From JACWAE01 sp963847595 (GTDB lineage Bacteria > Chloroflexota > Dehalococcoidia > SZUA-161), in the NCBI GenBank assembly GCA_963847595.1, contig CAWKAJ010000003.1, positions 248,001 to 312,000 on the forward strand: a stretch of 64,000 bases of DNA, given 5' to 3'. Every line of letters begins with the position of its first letter. Within the stretch, counting starts at the first letter, position 1. The notes under the pieces were generated by a model. The model was not told where the DNA came from and ran no database searches. It saw only the letters and a list, made by a program, of their open reading frames with translations. Made by a program: the position numbers and the translations under genes. This document shows, piece after piece, positions 1-8,684 of this stretch.

Positions 1-1932
1 GCGAGCAAGAGTCGCTGGGTCTTGTACGCAGTCAGCGTTGTTCTTATTGACATACTCACCATTGGATAGCGTGCGGATGTCATTCCACCATGCCACCTCA
101 AAAGCGCGGCTAGCCGAATGAGCATAGGTCATGGCCGATGGCAAGTGCGCCGGCGGTGGTACCCCAGGCGATAGAGTATACGGCTGGTATCCCTGTGCAG
201 GCTCGAGGCAACGCTCCAGTTCTTGTCGGAGCTTCTCCCCTTCCCCAGGATTGCTGGCCTTTTCTGGAAGCGAGGCTAACCACGCCTCCAGCGTTTCTCG
301 TTCCGGCAGCCGCAAAACCTGCCGTGCCAGGCTTCTAGGCAGAGGTTTCTGCCCCCAGCGTCTCCGGGTGTCCAATAACCTCACTATGTTCAGGGCCGTC
401 TGATGCCTGTAGTGTTCCTCAACTTGTTCGAAATTGCGCAGCGCCCACAGATATGGTTCCCTGCGCCGCAACCTAGGCCAGAGTTCCACAGGGTTGGCTA
501 GGTCCGGTTTATCACAAGGATAGGCGGTCAGGTAACCTAGAGGCCCATCGGGCAGTAGCTCAACCTGGCCTTTCTGTGCAGACCAATACGCCGCCAGAGG
601 ACGCTGCCAGTAGAGCTCGTAAAACCCGACACGCATCGCTGGAAACTGGAAGCGATACCGGAAGGTCCCGCCCTGAGCCACAATCCTGGCGGCCCTCTCC
701 AACTGCTCATGATTGGCATTGGGCCCGTCGAGCAGGAGGCGTGAGTCCATCGTCCAAATCTGACTATTTCGGGCCATGGGCTTGCCGTATAGGCCCATAA
801 TATCCAACTCGGTGCCAAAAAGCGTGCGCCCTACCGTGTCCTCGATAGTGCTCTGCACCACTTCATCTTCGTAACGATGGGCCCTGTCCCAACGGCTGGT
901 GCGTTTGTAGGTATTAAGCAGCAACCTCTCGTGAACCTCTGGGGATTTGAAGTCGCTGCCCGATTCATGGAAGGAGCCTGACTGAGGAACCTTGACCTCA
1001 TCGGGTCCACCATGGCGTGCTACGAGCTGCTGCAAGGGCAACTGCATCGCCATGGGTACCTCCTCTTGCAGTCGGATGTAACTTGGCATACCCCAGAAGA
1101 CCAGGCTGCCAGGGAAAGGCAGAAGCACGAGCTTCGCTGCTAAATAACGTTCGCGTATTGCATCGGGTAAGAGGCCAAATGGCCTGAAGGTTAGCAGATA
1201 ATGGAGGTCATCCAGCGACATGCTTTTGCTCCAGAGAAAGGACCGCGTCCATGATGGCATATCACCACCATGCCAGTAGAGGAAATGGGAGTCCATTTGC
1301 GTAGGAAGGATGCCAAAACCAATACTGTGCAGACCGGATAGGTCACTGCAGGGTTCGTTGTAGGCTGTCAAGAATAGCCGCAGCAGGAAAGAAAGCGCCT
1401 CGCGAGATGAACGCTCCTGGCCCGGAGCACAATAGAAGCTCTTCCAAAAAGCTTGCTCTGGCCCCTGCTCACTTCCGCCAAAGAACGTCCAGCGCAAGCG
1501 ACCCTTATCGTCCTGTGTCTTAGATAGGGCCAGCGGCAGGAAAGCTACATAGCGCTCGTGGGACAGCTTGCCGGCCTGTGCCGCCAGGTCTGGTGGCCAG
1601 TAAGGATTGTCCACTAGGTTACATCCCTGATGCCCGGCTATGCGGTATGCCGGTTTGCCTTGGCCCAGCTCGACTACTTCATTCATTATCTGATGTGCCA
1701 AGTTCGTCAGGCCTGGTTGAAGTTCGTACTCTTCTTCCACCTCGGAGATGTACCAGCCAAAATAGTCATCGTCAGTAAAGAGGGAGGCATCTGTCTCGCC
1801 GTACGGGCGACGGCCGAGTCGTGGCGGCGGCATGAACTCGGAGTAAGCCGGGATCGGATATCGACCTTCTCCTGAAAACCAGGGATACCCTTCGACTAGC
1901 TTTCTCCATCCAATCAAGGCTGTGTTGCTCAT
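1..1932 (-). CDS. Large unrecognised protein, C-terminus cut by window edge
   Basis: I do not recognise this protein. An open frame of 644 codons without a stop runs leftwards from an ATG at 1932 to base 1, so the C-terminus lies outside the window. I checked the frame triplet by triplet on every line. It starts MSNTALIGWRKLVEGYPWF and is rich in Trp, Tyr, Pro and Arg throughout, for example FWKSFYCAPGQERS near residue 163 and ELYWQRPLAAYWSA near residue 442. No signal peptide, membrane segment, nucleotide-binding loop or Cys cluster is visible. A weak ribosome site, GAGAGG, lies about 11 bases upstream (1944-1949). It is transcribed away from the neighbouring kinase, so it is probably an independent unit. 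The length of the stop-free frame makes it almost certainly coding; the function is unknown. Confidence 0.75.
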   Translation of the reverse strand, partial: MSNTALIGWRKLVEGYPWFSGEGRYPIPAYSEFMPPPRLGRRPYGETDASLFTDDDYFGWYISEVEEEYELQPGLTNLAHQIMNEVVELGQGKPAYRIAGHQGCNLVDNPYWPPDLAAQAGKLSHERYVAFLPLALSKTQDDKGRLRWTFFGGSEQGPEQAFWKSFYCAPGQERSSREALSFLLRLFLTAYNEPCSDLSGLHSIGFGILPTQMDSHFLYWHGGDMPSWTRSFLWSKSMSLDDLHYLLTFRPFGLLPDAIRERYLAAKLVLLPFPGSLVFWGMPSYIRLQEEVPMAMQLPLQQLVARHGGPDEVKVPQSGSFHESGSDFKSPEVHERLLLNTYKRTSRWDRAHRYEDEVVQSTIEDTVGRTLFGTELDIMGLYGKPMARNSQIWTMDSRLLLDGPNANHEQLERAARIVAQGGTFRYRFQFPAMRVGFYELYWQRPLAAYWSAQKGQVELLPDGPLGYLTAYPCDKPDLANPVELWPRLRRREPYLWALRNFEQVEEHYRHQTALNIVRLLDTRRRWGQKPLPRSLARQVLRLPERETLEAWLASLPEKASNPGEGEKLRQELERCLEPAQGYQPYTLSPGVPPPAHLPSAMTYAHSASRAFEVAWWNDIRTLSNGEYVNKNNADCVQDPATLAR

Positions 1933-2464
1933 TAGAACTCGGTCCTCTCGTTATCCGATCATTTGTCGCCCTGCCAGCAGACTTCCGATGGCGACGCTCT
2001 GGTTTGGACCGAAAGCGACATTGCTCTTAGTATGTCAATTTTAACATAGTATGCTTACGGTGGACACAGACAAGAAAGATGGAAGAGAATTCAAGATGCA
2101 GAATCACTTTTCATGATAGCACGACAAAAGTCCCCATCAGTCGCCCGGATAGGACTAGGTCTTGGAGCGCTTCAAGAGATATACACGCCGTTAGATTGTG
2201 CAACCAGGGTTCATGTACTAACATGACGATTTGTTGAGTTAAATCTTCTTGTTTTTCCTAAAATTCGACCCAATCAAGGAGTCGAAACACGAATCACCGA
2301 GTCGCCGTAGATTCGAAAATGGGACTCCTTGCCTCTTAATCATGGTGTCTAAAGCTACTATCCGACTCCCTGACTTCTGATCAAAATGGCTCTACATCCG
2401 TCGTGGCGGTTGACATAGTAGTTAATCTTGTGTAACCTAAACACACTGCGCAAAGGCACCTCGT
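1933..2464. other. Divergent intergenic region
   Basis: About 530 bases separate the minus-strand ORF from the plus-strand kinase. It holds no convincing ORF and is locally AT-rich. The only signal I can support is a sigma70-like promoter near its right end, listed separately. No RNA gene or strong hairpin was seen. Confidence 0.5.
2410..2438 (+). promoter_or_regulatory. Possible sigma70-type promoter of the kinase operon
   Basis: A perfect TTGACA (2410-2415) is followed after 17 bases by TAACCT (2433-2438), which is preceded by TG as in an extended -10. The predicted start point would be about 20 bases before the ATG of the kinase at 2465. The -35 is good and the -10 poor, so this is tentative. 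Confidence 0.35.
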
Positions 2465-3787
2465 ATGGAAGCAAAAAACAAGAAATCCCAATCTGCTAAT
2501 CCGAGTAGCTCTGAGCCAAAAGGAGAAGGCTTAGAAGCAAAGGCGGGCATGCCATATCGCGAGCTGCTGGCCCTGAGCAGAGTATCGGCCGCGGTCAGCG
2601 GGCTACGCGATCTTGATGCTGTCCTCAATGTTGCCCTGGATAGCGTGCTTCAGATTGTGAACGGAACCGTCGGAGGAATCCTGCTCATAGACGAACAAGC
2701 TCAAACCCTTTCCTATCGTGTGTATCGTGGCCTCTCTGACAAATACGCTCAGGAGATGCGCCTCAAGATAGGCGAAGGGATTGCAGGCAGGGTAGCCCAA
2801 AGCGGGAAATCCGTGTTACTCGAAGACATCTCCGCTGACCAGGGTGCCGCCTCTCCCGACCTCATAACCATGGAAGGCCTCAAGGCATTCATCAGCGTCC
2901 CCCTCCGAGCTAAAGATACCGTACTGGGCGTGCTGAACGTTGCCAGCCATTTGCCACGACGTTTCACCAAGGATGATATGCACCTGCTCCACGCAATCGG
3001 AGACCAGGTAGGGGTTGCCATCGAGGAGGCAGAGCTATATGACCGATTGAGAAAGGAACGGCAAAACTATCAGCGACTTGCCCGCCACATGTTGATAGCC
3101 CAGGAGGAAGAGCGGGCAAGAGTCGCCCGCGAGTTGCATGATGAGACCAGCCAGTCGCTTACCGGTCTTTCCCTTAACATGCAGGCGCTCCTGAGCATCG
3201 CTAAGGCGTCTGACTTCGGCGACGCCGCGTTCAAAGCTAAGCTAGAGAGAGCCTACAATATAACTCTTCAACTCGGTTCGGAGATAAGCAAAATAATGAA
3301 ATCACTCAGGCCAACTGCCCTGGATAGCCTCGGGCTTGGCCCTGCAGTTCATCAATACGCTGAAAATCGCCTGCAGGCGGTCGGGATCAACGTATCAGTG
3401 AAACACACGGGTATGGAACAACGCCTGCCCAAAGAAGTTGAATTCGCTCTTTACCGCATCGCTCAGGGGGCAATCGCTAATATAGCCTGGCACTCCAAAG
3501 CCAAGAATGCAGTAATCAATTTACAGCACACTTCAGACGAGTTTGTAATGGAAATTGAAGACGATGGCAAGGGGTTTGATGCGTCGAAGCCAATACAGGT
3601 GGACGAAGGCGGTCACGGGCGAGGACTGCTGAGCATGAAAGAAAGGGCAAGTCTACTCGGGGGCACTTGCGATATTCAGTCACAGCCCGGGAAAGGTACC
3701 AAGATCACAGTAAGAATGCCCACATACATATTAGCACTGCTTTGGAGTAAAGCTGATGAGAAAGACAAGGGTGCTGATAGTAGATGA
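2465..3787 (+). CDS. GAF-domain sensor histidine kinase (NarX/DegS type)
   Basis: A soluble sensor kinase of 440 residues with no membrane segments. A GAF domain (about 40-185) is followed by a short coiled linker and a HisKA_3 dimerisation domain whose phospho-acceptor is His225 in ARELHDETSQ. The HATPase domain (about 320-418) has the G1 box DDGKGFD (367-373) and G2 box GRGLLSMKERA (385-395). The N-box reads AQGAIANIAWHSKA, so the usual Glu of the AQEAL.N motif is Gly; this could weaken autokinase activity. It overlaps the next gene, a NarL-type regulator, by 32 bases, so the two almost certainly form a cognate pair. The GAF ligand is unknown; redox or small-molecule sensing would be typical. 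Confidence 0.9.
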   Translation: MEAKNKKSQSANPSSSEPKGEGLEAKAGMPYRELLALSRVSAAVSGLRDLDAVLNVALDSVLQIVNGTVGGILLIDEQAQTLSYRVYRGLSDKYAQEMRLKIGEGIAGRVAQSGKSVLLEDISADQGAASPDLITMEGLKAFISVPLRAKDTVLGVLNVASHLPRRFTKDDMHLLHAIGDQVGVAIEEAELYDRLRKERQNYQRLARHMLIAQEEERARVARELHDETSQSLTGLSLNMQALLSIAKASDFGDAAFKAKLERAYNITLQLGSEISKIMKSLRPTALDSLGLGPAVHQYAENRLQAVGINVSVKHTGMEQRLPKEVEFALYRIAQGAIANIAWHSKAKNAVINLQHTSDEFVMEIEDDGKGFDASKPIQVDEGGHGRGLLSMKERASLLGGTCDIQSQPGKGTKITVRMPTYILALLWSKADEKDKGADSR

Positions 3788-4409
3788 TCACACCATCGTT
3801 AGAGATGGCATCAGCAGCCTCCTGGCATTGGCTGGCGACATAGAGGTAGTCGGCGAGGCAGCCAATGGAAGGGAGGGGCTGGAGAAGGTAAGCAAACTAC
3901 TGCCGGACGTCGTACTCATGGATATATCTATGCCCATTATGGGTGGCTTGGAAGCTATACCCCGCATACGTAAAGAATTCCCGGAGACAAAGATTCTGGT
4001 TCTCACCCAGTATGATGATAAAGAGCATGTTTTTCCAGCCATCCAGGCTGGAGCCAACGGATTCATTAGCAAGACGGCAGCATCTTCAGAGCTTACTTCT
4101 GGGGTTCGAGCTGTAGCTGCCGGGGAATCGTACTTATCTCCAGCCATAGCTAAACTGTTTGTTGAGGATTACCAGCGGGTGGCACCGATAGAGGACAAGA
4201 GTGATCCGTATAAGGAGCTGACCGATAGAGAGCGAGAGACGCTCAAATTAGTTGTTGAGGGATACAAGACCCGACAGATAGCAGAGATGCTGGCTATCAC
4301 CCCCAAAACGGTTGAGGCGCATAAGACCAGTCTCATGAACAAGTTGGGCATTCACAGTAATCTGGAACTAGTTAAATATGCTTTGCGGCGAGGCATCATA
4401 AGCTTATGA
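3756..4409 (+). CDS. NarL/LuxR-family response regulator
   Basis: A complete 217-residue regulator. The receiver domain (about 5-120) has the acidic pair Asp10/Asp11, phospho-acceptor Asp56 in VLMDISMP, Thr84 and Lys106. A LuxR-type helix-turn-helix follows (about 153-215; ELTDRERETLKLV and TPKTVEAHKTSLMNKL). The start overlaps the kinase gene by 32 bases, which indicates translational coupling and a cognate pair. It should bind DNA as a dimer once phosphorylated. Its targets are unknown; the redox operon starting at 5512 and the gene after it are the nearest candidates. Confidence 0.93.
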   Translation: MRKTRVLIVDDHTIVRDGISSLLALAGDIEVVGEAANGREGLEKVSKLLPDVVLMDISMPIMGGLEAIPRIRKEFPETKILVLTQYDDKEHVFPAIQAGANGFISKTAASSELTSGVRAVAAGESYLSPAIAKLFVEDYQRVAPIEDKSDPYKELTDRERETLKLVVEGYKTRQIAEMLAITPKTVEAHKTSLMNKLGIHSNLELVKYALRRGIISL

Positions 4410-4457
4410 ACTTTGTCCAAGCGTGACGATTTATATACTCCCCATAGACGCCCGGTG

Positions 4458-4485
4458 AAGCGGCAAACATTAATGTTTGCCGCTT
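4458..4485 (+). terminator. Perfect 28-bp palindrome, probable terminator
   Basis: AAGCGGCAAACATT is followed at once by its exact reverse complement. As RNA this makes a strong hairpin, followed by a short pyrimidine run (TCTACATCCTTT) rather than a clean U-tract. It lies 49 bases after the stop of the NarL-type regulator, so termination of the kinase/regulator transcript is the simplest reading. An operator for the following gene is an alternative. Confidence 0.6.
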
Positions 4486-4631
4486 TCTACATCCTTTATC
4501 ACCCCAAAATTGGGCCTTTCCCCCCCTGATTTAAGGGTTAATCCTTCCATATCTAGGGGTAAGTCCCGATTCACGTACCGGAGCGGACGATATATCATGA
4601 AGCATAAAAAGTAGTTATTAGGAGGTGGGTC

Positions 4632-5441
4632 ATGGAAGAGAGTAAAGAGAGGAAAAGACAGATCCTGATTGTGGATGACGAAGCTGATTTTGTCTTAGCT
4701 CTGCGGAACGCTCTGAAGAGTGGGATGTGTGAGGTTGTCACCGCCGACTGCATGAAAGAGGCACAGCAGGCAATAAAGACCATGAACCCGGACTTACTGA
4801 TTTTGGGTACGTTGAGCCCCCGTGGAGAATCGTTCTCGTTACATCAGTGGTTGAGAGAGAATCCAAAGACCAAGGATTTACCCATTGTAGTTATCGATGC
4901 AACCCCTGAAAAGCAACTTATCAAAGGGTGGAGGCGAGATGAAGCGATGTTGATGGATGCCGAGGACTATCTGGCTAAGCCGATTGAGCCGGGCGCGTTA
5001 GCCGCCAGAACCCAGACGATTCTGGACAGGGCAACCAAACGTATAAGGGTGCTTATCGTGGATGACCATTGGGTGGTAAGGGACGGCCTTAAATCTGTAC
5101 TGGAGCTGCAAAATGACATCGATGTTATAGGTCAAGCTGAGAATGGCAAAGATGCGTTACAAAAAGTCGGCGAGCTTGGCCCTGATATCGTTGTAATGGA
5201 CATAGTTATGCCTGAAATGAACGGGCTAGAAGCCACTAAGCTGATATACCAGAAATATCCTCAAACTAGAGTAGTGATGTTATCTCAATACGACGATGAT
5301 GCGAATATCCTTGCAGCTGAGCAGATAGGAGCTTATGGATTTATCCCTAAGCGAGCTGCTAGTTCTCAGGTAGTGAATGCCATAAGGGCTATATATTACG
5401 TAGGAAAGCGTCTGCAGAGGCCTTCTCCGGTTTCAGGCTGA
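4632..5441 (+). CDS. Double-receiver regulator, first receiver degenerate, no output domain
   Basis: A protein of 269 residues made of two receiver domains in tandem. The first (about 9-130) keeps the acidic pair DDE (15-17) and Lys117 but has Gly59 in LLILGTLSP where the phospho-acceptor Asp should be, so it is probably a pseudo-receiver. The second (about 138-258) is complete: VDDHWVVRDG, Asp190 in VVMDIVMPEM, and the Lys of FIPKRAA. The second domain is NarL-like, yet the protein stops just after it with no helix-turn-helix, so it probably acts through protein contacts or as a phosphate sink. An excellent ribosome site AGGAGGT (4620-4626) precedes the ATG. It sits between the kinase/regulator pair and the redox operon. 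Confidence 0.88.
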   Translation: MEESKERKRQILIVDDEADFVLALRNALKSGMCEVVTADCMKEAQQAIKTMNPDLLILGTLSPRGESFSLHQWLRENPKTKDLPIVVIDATPEKQLIKGWRRDEAMLMDAEDYLAKPIEPGALAARTQTILDRATKRIRVLIVDDHWVVRDGLKSVLELQNDIDVIGQAENGKDALQKVGELGPDIVVMDIVMPEMNGLEATKLIYQKYPQTRVVMLSQYDDDANILAAEQIGAYGFIPKRAASSQVVNAIRAIYYVGKRLQRPSPVSG

Positions 5442-5498
5442 TCCCCGATGCTGCATGTCATCGTGTGGGGTCATTCAGGTATCTAGCCCATATCTCTC

Positions 5499-5505
5499 GG
5501 GGAGG
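5499..5505 (+). promoter_or_regulatory. Ribosome site that fixes a TTG start at 5512
   Basis: GGGGAGG ends six bases before an in-frame TTG at 5512. An upstream ATG at 5455 has no ribosome site, and the 19 residues it would add (MSSCGVIQVSSPYLSGRLP) do not resemble the start of the [2Fe-2S] domain. The domain begins right after the TTG (EAITITLNSREV). Confidence 0.65.
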
Positions 5506-5511
5506 CTACCC

Positions 5512-8202
5512 TTGGAAGCAATAACCATTACGCTCAATAGCAGGGAAGTAAGCGGACACCCTGGAATGACCGTACTGGAACTGGCAAAAGAATCAGGCGT
5601 ATCCGTACCAACACTATGCTACGATGCCCATGTAACATCAATTGGGGCCTGTCGTATCTGTCTGGTAGAAGACGAACGCACGGGCGCGCTCATGGCATCG
5701 TGCGTTACCCCTATAGCGCCAGGGATGGTGATAAACACCCAATCGCCAAAGGTGCAAGAGCGACGCAAGACTATCATCAAGCTCATGCTCGCCAGCCATC
5801 CCGATTCTTGCCTGGTGTGCGACAAAGGCAATCGCTGCGAGCTGCGTAATATAGCTGCGGATATGGGCATAGGCCTGGTGGATTTCCAGAGGATACCCCT
5901 GAAAGCCACCATCGAGGAGGTCAACCCCTTTATCGAAAGGGATTTAAGCAAGTGCATCTTGTGCGCCAAATGTATCAGGGCAGACCATGAGATGGTCGTC
6001 GAGGGAGCTATTGATTATATACACCGCGGATTCGCCTCCAAACCAGCTACACTGAACGATGTGCCGCTGGAGAAATCGGATTGCACCTTCTGCGGCACCT
6101 GCATTTCTGTCTGCCCCACAGGAGCCCTTATGGAAAAGGAGCGCACCTACAGAGGAACAATTGCCACAGCCGTGTCTACGACTTGCCCCTTCTGCGGCTG
6201 CGGTTGCAGCATTAGTCTGGAGGTCGTCAATGACAGAATAGTGCGGGCCAAGCCGGGTAAGGAGAGGTCAGTAAACCACGGCACAATCTGCGTCAAGGGA
6301 AGCTATGGCTACGATTTCGTGCATAGTCCTGAGAGGCTGACAAGCCCCCTGATAAAGGGTAACAATGGCTTTGAAAAAGCAACCTGGGAACAGGCTTTGA
6401 ACCTGGTGGCATCGAAGCTTAGCCAGATTAAGAATGCTCACGGGCCCAATAGTTTGGCCGTCTACGGCTCCTCAAAATGCACCAATGAGGAGAATTACCT
6501 GCTGCAGAGATTCACTAGGTGCGTGCTGGGCACCAACAATATAGACAACGGCAGCCGCCTGTACAGCGCAGCAAGCCGTATAGGATTGGGTTGGGCTGTT
6601 GGCTTCCCCGGCACAACCAACCATGTGGAAGACATGGAACAAGCCGAGGTCATAATGGTCATCGGAGCCAACCTCACTGCATCAGCACCTGTGGTGGGAT
6701 ACGCAGTGAAGCGTGCCGTGAAATACAGGGGGGCCAAGCTGATTCTGATCGACCCTCAGCAGACAAAGCTCTCCTCATTCGCTCACATTTGGCTGAGACC
6801 AGAAGTTGGCACCGATATAGCACTGTTGAATAGCATGGCAAGAGTAATCATCAGTGAAGATTTAATAGATGAGGAGTTCGTAACCAGAAAAACAGATAAC
6901 TTCGAGGCATTCAGCAAGAGCCTAGAGCAATGTACTCCTGAGCACGTAGAGAAGATAACCGGGGTTCCTGCTCAAGATACAAGTCGTGCCGCTCGGCTTT
7001 TCGCCAGCGCAGAAAAGGCTTCGATTATTTATGGTAATGGGATAACCCAGCATATCACTGGAACCGAAGCCGTAATGGCTCTGGCGAACCTGGCGATGCT
7101 AACTGGAAACATAGGGCGCAGAGGCGGCATATATGCAATGCAGAGTGACCGCAATGGGCAGGGAGCATGTGACATGGGTGCCCTGCCCGATTTCCTGCCC
7201 GGATACCAAAGCGTAGAGGATAGCCAAACCAGGAAGAAATTCGAAGACCTCTGGGGAGCCAATCTGCCCTCCGACATCGGTTTAACCGCCCTTGAGATGA
7301 TAGAACGAGCGAGAGCCGGGGAAATCAAATGTATGTACATTGTAGGGGAAAATCCAGCATTGGGTTTCCCCAATCCAAGCTTGGTCAGGGGTGCCTTGGC
7401 ATCGCTCGATTTCCTGGTGGTACAGGACATCTTCCTAACCGAAACGGCGAAGCTGGCGACTGTGGTTCTGCCCGCTGCAAGCTTCGCCGAAAAAGACGGC
7501 ACCTTCACCAACTTCGAAGGGAGAGTTCAGCGAGTGCGCAAAGCTGTAAAACTGGTGGGCGAAAGCCTCCCCGACTGGGAGATAATCGTAAAGCTGGCAG
7601 ATAAGATGGGGCACCCCATAAAGTATCCTTCTCTTCAGAAGTTTATGGATGAAATCGAAGACTTAGTTCCTTTATATCAAGATATGGGCTATGCTGTCTC
7701 TGAAAAGAAGAGTACAGATAGAGTTGAGTTTGAGAGCAGCCTCTCGACGAAAAGACGCCTCTACAAAGGGCAATTCCCCTGCGGATTCGGCCGTTTCTCC
7801 CCTGCGGAAAAGACACAGCTAGGAGAGACAACGAAGGACGGGTATCCGCTTACCTTGCTCACAGGGACCATCCTATTCCACTTTGGCGATGGCTCAAGAA
7901 GCTCGAGGTCGCCAAGGCTGAGTAAATTCTCGCCTCACGCTTATGTAGAAATATGCGAGGTCGATGCCGAGCATCTTGGGATTGAGGACGGCACCGAAGT
8001 CCGCATTATCTCGCCCATCGGTGAGGTAACTGCCGCAGCCAGAATTACTGATACGTTGCCTGCGGGCACGCTATTCATGCCCAGCTCTTTCCCTAATACA
8101 CCGGTCAACCAACTATTCGACATCGCTTTGGACCCACGTTCAAAGGCTCCTTCCCTCAAAGCCTGTAAAGTGAGGCTGGAAAGGAATGGCTCCCATGGAT
8201 AA
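5512..8202 (+). CDS. Formate dehydrogenase/NuoG-like molybdopterin subunit with altered active site
   Basis: The layout is that of NAD-linked formate dehydrogenase alpha subunits. An N-terminal [2Fe-2S] domain (Cys in LCYDAHVTSIGACRICLVE) is followed by the His/Cys cluster region (HPDSCLVCDKGNRCELR), two ferredoxin-like cluster motifs, the CPFCGCGC cluster with GTICVKG, then the bis-MGD domains. Two key positions are abnormal. In the motif normally written N-D-x-C-A-R-x-(Sec/Cys)-H, this protein reads NIDNGSRLYSAAS, so Sec/Cys is Tyr351 and the next His is Ser. The first ferredoxin motif CILCAKCIRAD has Asp158 for its fourth Cys. Formate oxidation by the known mechanism is therefore unlikely. 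It overlaps the NuoE-like gene by 8 bases and heads an operon ending in metV-metF, so it may be an electron-transfer scaffold or act on another substrate. Numbering is from the TTG start. Confidence 0.85.
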   Translation: MEAITITLNSREVSGHPGMTVLELAKESGVSVPTLCYDAHVTSIGACRICLVEDERTGALMASCVTPIAPGMVINTQSPKVQERRKTIIKLMLASHPDSCLVCDKGNRCELRNIAADMGIGLVDFQRIPLKATIEEVNPFIERDLSKCILCAKCIRADHEMVVEGAIDYIHRGFASKPATLNDVPLEKSDCTFCGTCISVCPTGALMEKERTYRGTIATAVSTTCPFCGCGCSISLEVVNDRIVRAKPGKERSVNHGTICVKGSYGYDFVHSPERLTSPLIKGNNGFEKATWEQALNLVASKLSQIKNAHGPNSLAVYGSSKCTNEENYLLQRFTRCVLGTNNIDNGSRLYSAASRIGLGWAVGFPGTTNHVEDMEQAEVIMVIGANLTASAPVVGYAVKRAVKYRGAKLILIDPQQTKLSSFAHIWLRPEVGTDIALLNSMARVIISEDLIDEEFVTRKTDNFEAFSKSLEQCTPEHVEKITGVPAQDTSRAARLFASAEKASIIYGNGITQHITGTEAVMALANLAMLTGNIGRRGGIYAMQSDRNGQGACDMGALPDFLPGYQSVEDSQTRKKFEDLWGANLPSDIGLTALEMIERARAGEIKCMYIVGENPALGFPNPSLVRGALASLDFLVVQDIFLTETAKLATVVLPAASFAEKDGTFTNFEGRVQRVRKAVKLVGESLPDWEIIVKLADKMGHPIKYPSLQKFMDEIEDLVPLYQDMGYAVSEKKSTDRVEFESSLSTKRRLYKGQFPCGFGRFSPAEKTQLGETTKDGYPLTLLTGTILFHFGDGSRSSRSPRLSKFSPHAYVEICEVDAEHLGIEDGTEVRIISPIGEVTAAARITDTLPAGTLFMPSSFPNTPVNQLFDIALDPRSKAPSLKACKVRLERNGSHG

Positions 8203-8683
8203 ACAGAAGACAACCCCTGTGGTCGACCTTAAGCTGATAGACCGGATAATATCTCGACACAGGGGTCGAAAATGGCCCTTAATTCCCTTATTGCAGGAAA
8301 TCCAGAATGAATTCGGATACATTCCCCCCGAATCCATCAAGCCCATAGCCAAGGCCTTCGGGCTATTCCCCGCCCATGTCCAGGGCGTCATCAGCTTCTA
8401 TGAACAGCTCTATACCACACCCAGGGGCAAAAAGGTGGTCAGGGTCTGCCGCGGTACCGCATGCCACGTACGCGGTGGTAAGACCATACTCAAACTGGTT
8501 AAGGAGCATCTCGGAGTTGAAGAGGGACAGACCACCCCCGATATGGAGTACACCCTGGAGACTGTAGCGTGCATCGGCGTTTGCGCCCTGGCACCTAACT
8601 TAGTCATTGGCAAAGATACCCACGGACATATGAATCCCAAGAAGGTTGCACAACTCTTCAGCGAGGGAAAAGGCGGAGGTTAA
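8195..8683 (+). CDS. NuoE-like [2Fe-2S] subunit
   Basis: A thioredoxin-fold [2Fe-2S] protein of the 24-kDa NuoE/HndA family, about 162 residues. The four cluster ligands are visible as C-x4-C in RVCRGTACHVRGG and C-x3-C in VACIGVCALAPN. It normally passes electrons between the NuoF-like flavin subunit and the molybdopterin or hydrogenase subunit. I prefer the ATG at 8195 because the GGAAAGG ribosome site is well spaced for it. An ATG at 8186 lies directly against that site. It overlaps the upstream gene by 8 bases and ends one base before the next gene, so the three are translationally coupled subunits of one complex. Confidence 0.9.
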   Translation: MDKQKTTPVVDLKLIDRIISRHRGRKWPLIPLLQEIQNEFGYIPPESIKPIAKAFGLFPAHVQGVISFYEQLYTTPRGKKVVRVCRGTACHVRGGKTILKLVKEHLGVEEGQTTPDMEYTLETVACIGVCALAPNLVIGKDTHGHMNPKKVAQLFSEGKGGG

Positions 8684-8684
8684 T

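Noticed and set aside
131..1875. Several plus- and minus-strand ORFs of 60-90 codons in the first 1.9 kb
   Set aside because: All lie in other frames of the single 644-codon minus-strand frame that is open from 1932 to the window edge.
5455..5511. ATG at 5455 as start of the molybdopterin subunit
   Set aside because: It has no ribosome site and adds residues unlike the family; the TTG at 5512 behind GGGGAGG fits better.
6541..6579. Selenocysteine insertion at the formate-dehydrogenase-like active site
   Set aside because: The codon is TAC, not TGA, and no in-frame TGA interrupts the gene, so selenocysteine decoding is not involved.
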